64,000 nt of DNA from assembly GCA_017979445.1 (NCBI GenBank), contig CM030717.1, forward strand, positions 20,819,288 to 20,883,287, in the 5' to 3' direction. Below, piece by piece: positions 57,877-64,000 of this stretch. This DNA is from Akebia trifoliata (Eukaryota; Streptophyta; Magnoliopsida; Ranunculales; Lardizabalaceae). Under the pieces are notes generated by a model that was not told the DNA's origin, searched no databases, and saw only the letters and a list, made by a program, of their open reading frames with translations. The first letter of the stretch is position 1. Each line of letters starts with the position of its first letter. The position numbers and the translations under genes are program-made.

Positions 57877-58426
57877 ATGCTCAAAGGAAGCACTGATCTT
57901 CTTCCCCAGAAATCTCTCCAAGTCAAGAATGATAACAAATTCTTCTCTAAGCTTCTATCTAAGGAGAGCTCAAGGACTAACTCTTCATTCAGAGTCTACT
58001 ATGGAGTTGCATCTGTTGGAGTCCCATTCATGTGGGAATCTCAACCAGGTACACCTAAGAACCCAGTTTGTGACACCTCTCTTCCTCCTCAAGAAACCCA
58101 TTAAAAAGCCTTTAAAATTCAACCTTATACACACCATATTCCCTAGGCTTACTGTGAAGAAAACACGTGTGTCAGCATCGCGGTACTCAACACCATCATC
58201 ATCATCATCACCAACATCTAATCAGACGAGTCCTAGGAATTCATCGTTTGATTCAAGGGGAGATGATGAAGAAATGGACTTTGGATCGCCAACTTCGACT
58301 TTGTGCTTTGGTCTTCGTCGTGAAACCCATCGTGGGTTTCGAGGATGCTATTCTATGGTAATCATGAGCAACCCGTTATCGTCTATTTCTGGTCATGGAT
58401 CTGGTCGTGGTACTAGTACTGCTTAG
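57877..58426 (+). pseudogene. DUF688-family plant gene with an internal frameshift
   Basis: A small plant protein family of unknown function. The first frame (57877-58104) reads MLKGSTDLLPQKSLQVK, then FRVYYGVASVGVPFMWESQPGTPK (57985-58055), the family hallmark, and SLPPQETH before a stop. The second frame takes over near 58090: KKPIKKPLKFNLIHTIFPRLTVKKTRVS, a Ser-rich stretch, then DFGSPTSTLCFGL and the C-terminal GCYSMVIMSNPLSSISGHGSGRGT, all usual for the family. Removing or adding bases in the LPP/KKP junction accounts for the change; family members have a proline-rich spacer there. The start was chosen because the codons after it are in the hallmark frame. It may be a real pseudogene or a local sequence error. 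No intron seen. Confidence 0.8.
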
Positions 58427-58577
58427 AGATTTTTTATCAATCTTGTTTAACCTTTTATTTTATCCTTTGTGGAAGGGTTTCTGTATAAGGGGGGTTGTAA
58501 AATGAGTGGTAGAAACCTTTACTACCAAACATGTATGTTAAACGAAGTGTATGGTGGTAAATTTTGTTGATCTAGAA

Positions 58578-58583
58578 AATAAA
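58578..58583 (+). terminator. Possible polyadenylation signal of the DUF688-type gene
   Basis: AATAAA 152 bp after the stop codon. Confidence 0.4.
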
Positions 58584-58599
58584 GACGTGTTTCTCACTC

Positions 58600-59235
58600 T
58601 TCAGCATCTCCAAATAACAGGTTTAGGTTGTGTGAATAAGAGAGATGATCACTACCGTTGATGTGTCATATTACCAAATTGTATGTCCCCAATCATCTTT
58701 AGACGCATGAATATTTATTTCTTTGGGATAAGCAATTAAACATTATAGGTCAATAGATCAATTTTGGATCGAATTGGTGCCAAACTGGTATGGAGCAATA
58801 AGAAATTTAGTAGATTCGATTCTGGATACAATTTGATATAATGTGCCTTGTTCTTCATATCCCCATCCAATCCAATTGATTTGATAGAAGAATATATAAA
58901 ATTTAATATACATCATATTATATAAAATGTGATATAAATATGAATCATTTATATATTTTTTGAATAGGGATTGGGTCCCATTGAATTGGTCATGATTGAT
59001 AATAAAAAATTGATCCGATAAGGTTTCATATTAAATAATTGTTGGATTAGGTCCATGTAAGAATCTAAATCCTTGATCAAAACTTAGATTATCGGGTCAG
59101 AATGGATTTGATTTTGAGTCTGATTTGATCCCTTGAAAGCTCTAAAAGCAATCCATAACCAAACTTATTTCATTATTTTTTCAAGAATCTGGATAAAAAT
59201 CAAGGAACTTAGGCAAGAGGTTTTGTAAGATTGCT
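58600..59235. other. Unassigned region
   Basis: AT-rich intergenic sequence with no gene or repeat I can name. Confidence 0.4.
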
Positions 59236-59239
59236 GGTC

Positions 59240-59570
59240 AGGGCGGCCCAACTCTGACATGAGTAACAATAACCGTGTGAATTCAGACCTACGTGGGTCT
59301 TTTTTGCCCTCGTTGCCAGAGCAAGATGGCTAGTCGGGGTCATACTCTGTCATAAGTTTCAAGAATGTTTCAGTGAAATCCAGTTGGGATTCGAGCCTAC
59401 GTGGGTCTTCTCTACCTTCATTGGCAGAGCAAGATTGCTAGTCGGTGCTCAGCTCTGGTATGAGTAACAATAGTCATGTGGATCCAGTCGGGGTCCAGAC
59501 CTACGTGGGTTTGCTCTGCCTCTATTGGTAGAGCAGAAGCTGGTCGGGGTCCTACTCTACCACGACTTCA
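59240..59570. repeat. 105-bp tandem array, 3 copies
   Basis: CCTACGTGGGTC recurs at 59288, 59396 and 59500 within units containing GGCAGAGCAAGATTGCTAGTC and CTCTGGTATGAGTAACAATA variants. Confidence 0.87.
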
Positions 59571-59604
59571 CTAGCCGAAATGTTAGTCGGATGATTATGG
59601 CTAC

Positions 59605-60150
59605 GAATATAAGCAAAGTCAGAGCCTTCTTCAAGGACAATGACTCAGATAGTCTTTTTTAGGGTTAGCTTAACACAGATTGTTTTATAGTTACAAATAT
59701 AAGCAGAGTCAGAGCCTTCTTCAAGGATAGTGACTCAGATAGCCGTTTGCAAGGTTAGCTAAGCACAGATTGTTTCATAGTTGCAAATATGAGCAGAGTC
59801 AGAGCCTTTTTTAAGGATAGAGACTCAGGTAACCGTTTGTAGGGTTAGCTCAGCACAGATTGCTTCACAGTTGTAAATATGAGCAGAGTCAGAGTATTCT
59901 TCAAGAACAGTGGCTTATCTAGCAATTTGCAGGGTTAGTTCAGCACAGATTGTTTCACAGTTGCAAATATGAGCAGAGTCAGAGCCTTCTTCAGGGACAG
60001 TGACTCAAATAACCGTTTGTCGGGTTAGCTCAGTATAGATTTTTTATAGTTGAGAATATAAGTAGAGTCAAAGCCTTCTTCAGGGACAGTGACTCAAATA
60101 GCCGTTTGTAGGGTTAGCTCAATGCAAATTGTGAATAGAGTCAGAGCCTT
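59605..60150. repeat. 90-bp tandem array, 6-7 copies
   Basis: GCAGAGTCAGAGCCTTCTTC recurs near 59615, 59704, 59794, 59884, 59974, 60063 and 60137 with a period of 90 bp until the last, shortened unit. Units also contain GGGTTAGCTCAGCACAGATT. Confidence 0.93.
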
Positions 60151-60225
60151 CTTAGACCAAAAAGGATCCACCAAAAGTAAACTTTACTTTAGGTAGAACC
60201 TAGGGGAAGTAAAGCAGATGGAAAG

Positions 60226-62689
60226 TGTAGATGCGTGATTCTTGATTACGAGTCCACTTCTACAAAGATTTGGAGTCGCCACCATTCATTTTGTAAGAAG
60301 GTGTGAATGGTCACCTGATGTACATTTTTGAAAAATTTTCATTTTCGACGTTTAGTGACACTTTCATTCGGATAAGGTGCTAATCAACTTGAGATCGGGG
60401 TAAGTAGCTCGATTGGAGAAAATAGAAGGTGTTAGGCACCTTTTTCTCCCCACCAAGTGGTGGTAACCTCAACTCAACTCGGTCAATTTTTTGGATAAAA
60501 ATATAAATAAAATGAAGTGCCACGTGTCGACTCGATTATGGGATCATTCCATTGAAGGGGATGATCTCTATAAACAATTAGCCTTGGGGATTACATGTAT
60601 TTTTGAAAAAGTATTGCCTATGGTTACGAATTCATTCTCATGAGTTGAGAAGAATCCGGATTCCGATTGCCTCAAAATGTGTTAAAAGGTTTAAAATCGA
60701 TTTTTAGTTTTGAAAGAGATTACAACCTCGATACTTTCAACCAAACCGAAGTCCGATCTACCGGAGATAGGGGAGGGGAAGCATTACATCCTAAGTCTTT
60801 CTAAAAATAAAATAAAGAGAGGAGGAGGATTATAGAAGAAGGAGGTGGAGAGGGTAAAGAGAGAGAGAGGGAGGAGATTTTCTTTGAACCTACCTTGAAG
60901 CTTCAATCTTTTTTTTCTTCTTCTTCTTAGATTCTTCTTCTTTATTTTTCTTAGTGATTTATGAGAATGCTACTTTTTGTATGATTGAAGGAGTATGGGA
61001 GAGATGATGAGAGAATTGAGGTGAGTGTAATATTTTTATGTGAGACTTGGGGGGGAGAATTGGTTACCATTTTTGGGAAGAGAAGGGGGTATTTATAGAT
61101 GTTTAGGGGTTACTTTAGGGATACAATGGGGTGAATTGTCGGGAGAGTAGAGAATGACATAGGTTTTAAAGGTGAGGGGCATGCAATTTATGGTTGGAAT
61201 GAGTGTAGTTATGTAATAAAGGTAAGTGGGTTGTATTTGGATCCAAATGGTTTGAATCTTACCCAATTCATTTGGGTAGAGTGTTTGGTGAGATGAGATG
61301 AGTGATGTGAGATGGAGAGAATGAGGGTATAAGGAGTTAGGTGTTGGATTGTGTGTTAGGTTGGTTGAAGAGGTGAGGTGTTTAGATTAGGAAAATGGGT
61401 TGTGTAAGGGGTTAGGTGTTTGAGTTTTTGGGAGGGTTGAGGGGATGATGACATGTGGCAAAAAGAAGAAGAGATGAGATGATTTAGATAAATTGATTAG
61501 AGAGAATGAGTGTTGGATTGGAGATGAAGGGTGTGGATTTTGTTTGTAGAAGTGGATTTGTAAGAAATGATGAGGTGAGGTATGGGTTGTGATGTGAGTT
61601 GGTGGAGTGTTTAGAGAAAGGTGATGGGTTAGGGTATAGGGGATAGGAGGTTATGATGTGGGTGGTTGATTGTGTTAGAGAAGGATAAGGTGGGTAAGTT
61701 AGGGAAGGGTATGGGTTGAGGTGATTTTTTGAGATAAGTGATGTGGGTAGATGGATGGTTAGAGAAAGGTGATAGGGGTAGGTAGTTGAATAAAGGAGGT
61801 GAGATGGGGTGATGGCATGTGTCATTTTTTATGCTCAAAAATGGTGATTGGTTGATGTGGATAATGGTTTGTGAGTTAGGGTTGTGGGTATAGATATGAA
61901 TTGGATATGGATAATGGTTTTTTGACTTTAGTGTATTGGGCTTGGGTTTTGAGAAGGTTGTACGTTATTTTGGATTGGGTAGGGTTTGTTTTGGATTGTT
62001 TTTTTTTTAGGTGGGTATGTTTTAGGTTTTTGGTGGTGTTGGACTGGGTTTAGGTTAGGGGATAAGGTGAGAAATTAATTTTGGAGGGCTGAAGGTTTGT
62101 GGGCCTTAGGTGGGCTTAGGATTTTTTCCAGATTTGGAGGTGGAGTGGTGAGGGTTATGGAAGATGGTGGGTATCCCAAGTCTCACTTTACATTTATTTA
62201 TCTTTTTAGGGATTTTGGAGATCATCGGATCAATCAAAATGTCATGTTTCATCGAATTGAGCCATAGAGGCCCGTTGGTCAATTTTACTAAGAATTTAGT
62301 ATTTTGGTTTTGGGAGCGGAGCGGTGAATGTTGGAAGATGGGAGGTCCCAAGTCTCATTTGGTGGATCCCTTAAAACTTTAGGGGGTTTTAGGGACCTTA
62401 AATCAATGAAAGTGCCACGTGTTGACAAATTGGGTTTTTTAGGCCCGTTGGCAAGTTTTATTAAAATTCTGGTATCTTTGATTTTGGGGGCGGAGCGGTG
62501 AAGGTGGGTACACCGAATCTTTTTTGGTGGGTCTACTAGGCCCTTAGGAGGTCTTATGATCCTCCAAATCGATCAAAATGTCACATTTCATTGATTCAGT
62601 CTTTTGAGGTCTGTTGGCAAATTTTTATTAAAAAATTGATAGTTTTGGGCCCTTTCGAGTGAGGGTCCGTTCAAATTTGGGTGTCTACA
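60226..62689 (-). repeat. LTR of the second Tat-like type, minus strand, apparently alone
   Basis: Read on the minus strand it starts TGTAGACACCCAAATTTG and carries a TATA box (reversed ATCTATAAATACCCC near 61090), GGTGCCTAACACCTTC, GGTGACCATTCACACC and GGTGGCGACTCC, ending near CGCATCTACA. The order and wording match the partial LTR at 26820-27924. No primer binding site is seen at its 3' side and no matching 5-bp duplication at its flanks (GAAAG and GCTGT), so the exact ends or the insertion history remain open. Confidence 0.7.
62127..62640 (-). repeat. About 180-bp subrepeats, 3 copies, in U3 of the minus-strand LTR
   Basis: Each copy contains GGAGCGGTGAAGG or a variant (near 62132, 62315 and 62491), a TCCCAAGTCTCA-like block, ATCAAAATGTCAC and AGGCCCGTTGGCAA. 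Confidence 0.82.
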
Positions 62690-63060
62690 GCTGTCTTTCT
62701 TTGCAGGAATTGCGTGTAAAGAACTGCAAATAATAGATTAAACCCCTATTTGTACGGGCAAGAAAATTTTGCTAAAACATGACTTCGGATTATCGATTGC
62801 ATTGATAACTTTTGTAAAAAATGATTACTCAAGCATGGGGTCTGACAGAGTTTTACCTTATTAATTCCTTGATCTCGATGGCGCGGAGTTCGTGTGAGAT
62901 CTTGGATTTGGTGAAAATTTGATGAGTTTTGAAATTCGGATATTTCTTCGATCGTGCTCTGACAAATCAGAGTGCAACTTGAAAGGGTTTTTTATTTTGA
63001 TTTTTTTAGACCTTTTTGTATTTTCTTGATTTTTGATGTTTTGTATTTATTTATTTATTA
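62690..63060. other. Region between the LTR and the DUF7745-like gene
   Basis: No coding frame recognised. T-rich towards 63000-63090. TTTCTTTGCAG at 62695-62706 has the form of an intron acceptor but no exon can be assigned. Confidence 0.3.
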
Positions 63061-63108
63061 TTATTATTTTTTATTCTTATTTAATTTTTTTTTTGTGAGA
63101 AAGTTCAA

Positions 63109-64000
63109 TGAGGTTTGAATAAATTGAGATTCACACTTTGCTTGCCAAAGATTCCGTTGCAATGGAGCTTGATTGAGGCAATGTTGGGGTGTTGGGTTCC
63201 CGACCTCAACCTCTTTCGATTTGGGGAGCATGAAATGATTCCTACCATTGAGAAGGTTGAAGTGTTGTTGGGTCTCGAGATGTCGGGAATGGTTGTTATT
63301 CCGCCTTTGCGAGATAGTTATCGAGGCGAAGCTTCCAACTTCTTGGGGGTAAATCGCAAGTTCTTGAAGATCCTGGATGGTGGATCGGTTTTGAAGACGA
63401 TGTTGATATCTTTCTTGGTCGAGCATCTTACGAATCCCTCTAGACCGTTGGTTCATTGATGCCCTCACTTTAATGGTGGTGAGTCAACTCTTATTTCTAG
63501 GTGGTGGGGACATTATGGACCTTTCCCTCATTCACGTGATTCAACAAGTTCGAAAAAGATGTCGGTTGGCCCTATGCTCTTGAGTGAGTTGTTCCAATCT
63601 CTTACGACTTGTAAGTCCGGTCATGATTGGATTTTTCGAGGATGTGCTCCACTCCTACAAGTAAGTTCCAAACTTAGCATATATTTACAATTTAAACATT
63701 TAAGTTTTCAAAAGTTTAAAATACTCCTATTTCTATAGCTTTGGTTTATGGATCATGTGGCTTCGACCGAAGTTGTTAATCGCCCGTTTTGCATTAATGT
63801 TGATCTCGTGCTCATAATGTCGAGGCGAGTTGGTCCATTGGCCTCAGGTGGTAAAGAGGAATGGTATGCTTTCATTTGTAACCTTGATGATGAGGAGGTG
63901 AGATGGGTTGGTGCATTCCAACCTCGGGGGTCTCTAGTTATTGCATTTGACGGGGTCCGTTTCCTTGTTTTAATTGGTCTTTAGGACGACTCACTATGTA
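63109..64000 (+). pseudogene. DUF7745/plant-mobile-domain-like gene with one intron, cut by the window edge
   Basis: Exon text: LPKIPLQWSLIEAMLGCWVPD, LFRFGEHEMIPTIEKVEVLLG (63208-63270), FLVEHLTNPSRP, a TGA at 63457, then HYGPFPHSRD, MLLSELFQSL, DWIFRGCAPLLQ ending at 63660. A GTAAGT...CTATAG intron of 78 bp (63661-63738, phase 0) leads into LWFMDHVASTEVVNRPFCI, WYAFICNLDDEEVRWVGAF and RFLVLIGL. A one-base frame change near 63980 would continue as RTTHYV. The order W.P...FRF..HE..PT.E and the W...L.DEEV.W block fit the DUF7745 family, to which the retroelement ORF1 proteins also belong. With one stop and one frameshift it is probably a pseudogene. Confidence 0.65.

Noticed and set aside
59605..60150. 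Regular repeats considered as a CRISPR-like array
   Set aside because: The whole 90-bp unit repeats, without short repeats separated by unique spacers, and the DNA is plant nuclear.
61484..61825. Minus-strand open frame of 113 codons (Ser/Thr/Pro/His-rich)
   Set aside because: It lies in the pyrimidine-rich U3 of an LTR; a parallel frame of the same kind overlaps it, typical of low-complexity sequence.

Overview
This window is repeat-dominated nuclear DNA of a flowering plant, most likely a eudicot. Almost everything recognisable is LTR-retrotransposon sequence of plant-specific lineages (Athila-like, Tat/Ogre-like and Ty1/copia). The only ordinary plant genes are a small DUF688-type gene and a DUF7745/plant-mobile-domain-like gene cut by the right edge. 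The AT-rich composition, a PIF/Harbinger-type miniature element and a captured fragment resembling a plant receptor-like cytoplasmic kinase fit this. No bacterial, organellar, tRNA or rRNA genes were seen.

Layout. (1) 1 to about 26.8 kb is a decayed Athila-like Ty3/gypsy element on the + strand: the end of its 5' LTR, a tRNA-Asp-type primer binding site, leader, gag, then PR-RT-RH-IN. It carries two later insertions. One is a 1.47-kb solo LTR at 1073-2542 (TSD GAAAC) in the leader. The other is a 17.4-kb Tat-like element at 4294-21683 (TSD CCATC) inside gag; the gag frame is in phase on either side of it. (2) The inserted Tat-like element has two LTRs, an extra DUF7745-like ORF1, gag, PR with a G-patch-like motif, RT, two RNase H domains, IN, a 33-bp tandem array in its 3' UTR and a kinase-gene fragment in its leader. 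(3) About 26.8-40.4 kb is a second Tat-like element with a partial 5' LTR, PBS, ORF1, a 53-bp tandem array, gag, PR, RT, RH, second RH and IN; no 3' LTR is present. (4) 40.4-42.5 kb is the 3' end of another element with 63- and 67-bp arrays, a polypurine tract and a short LTR. (5) 42.5-48.6 kb is mostly unassigned AT-rich DNA with a foldback. (6) 48.6-52.3 kb is a decayed Ty1/copia pol, cut in its RNase H by a minus-strand solo LTR (50015-51783, TSD GTAGA). Another solo LTR of the same family lies at 53008-54747 (TSD GATAT). (7) 56709-57436 is a PIF/Harbinger-like MITE (TSD TTA). (8) 57877-58426 is a DUF688-type gene with a frameshift. (9) 59.2-60.15 kb holds two tandem arrays. (10) 60226-62689 is a minus-strand LTR of the second Tat-like type. 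(11) 63.1-64.0 kb is the DUF7745-like gene with one clear GT-AG intron.

None of the transposon coding regions is intact: every domain has stops or frameshifts, and several catalytic residues are lost. The most interesting observations are the captured kinase fragment, a leader block shared between an Athila-like and two Tat-like elements, a frameshift at the same place in two ORF1 copies, several separate tandem arrays in retroelement UTRs, and one LTR family (TGTAGACACCCC...GCTTTCA) inserted four times, at least three of them into other retroelements.
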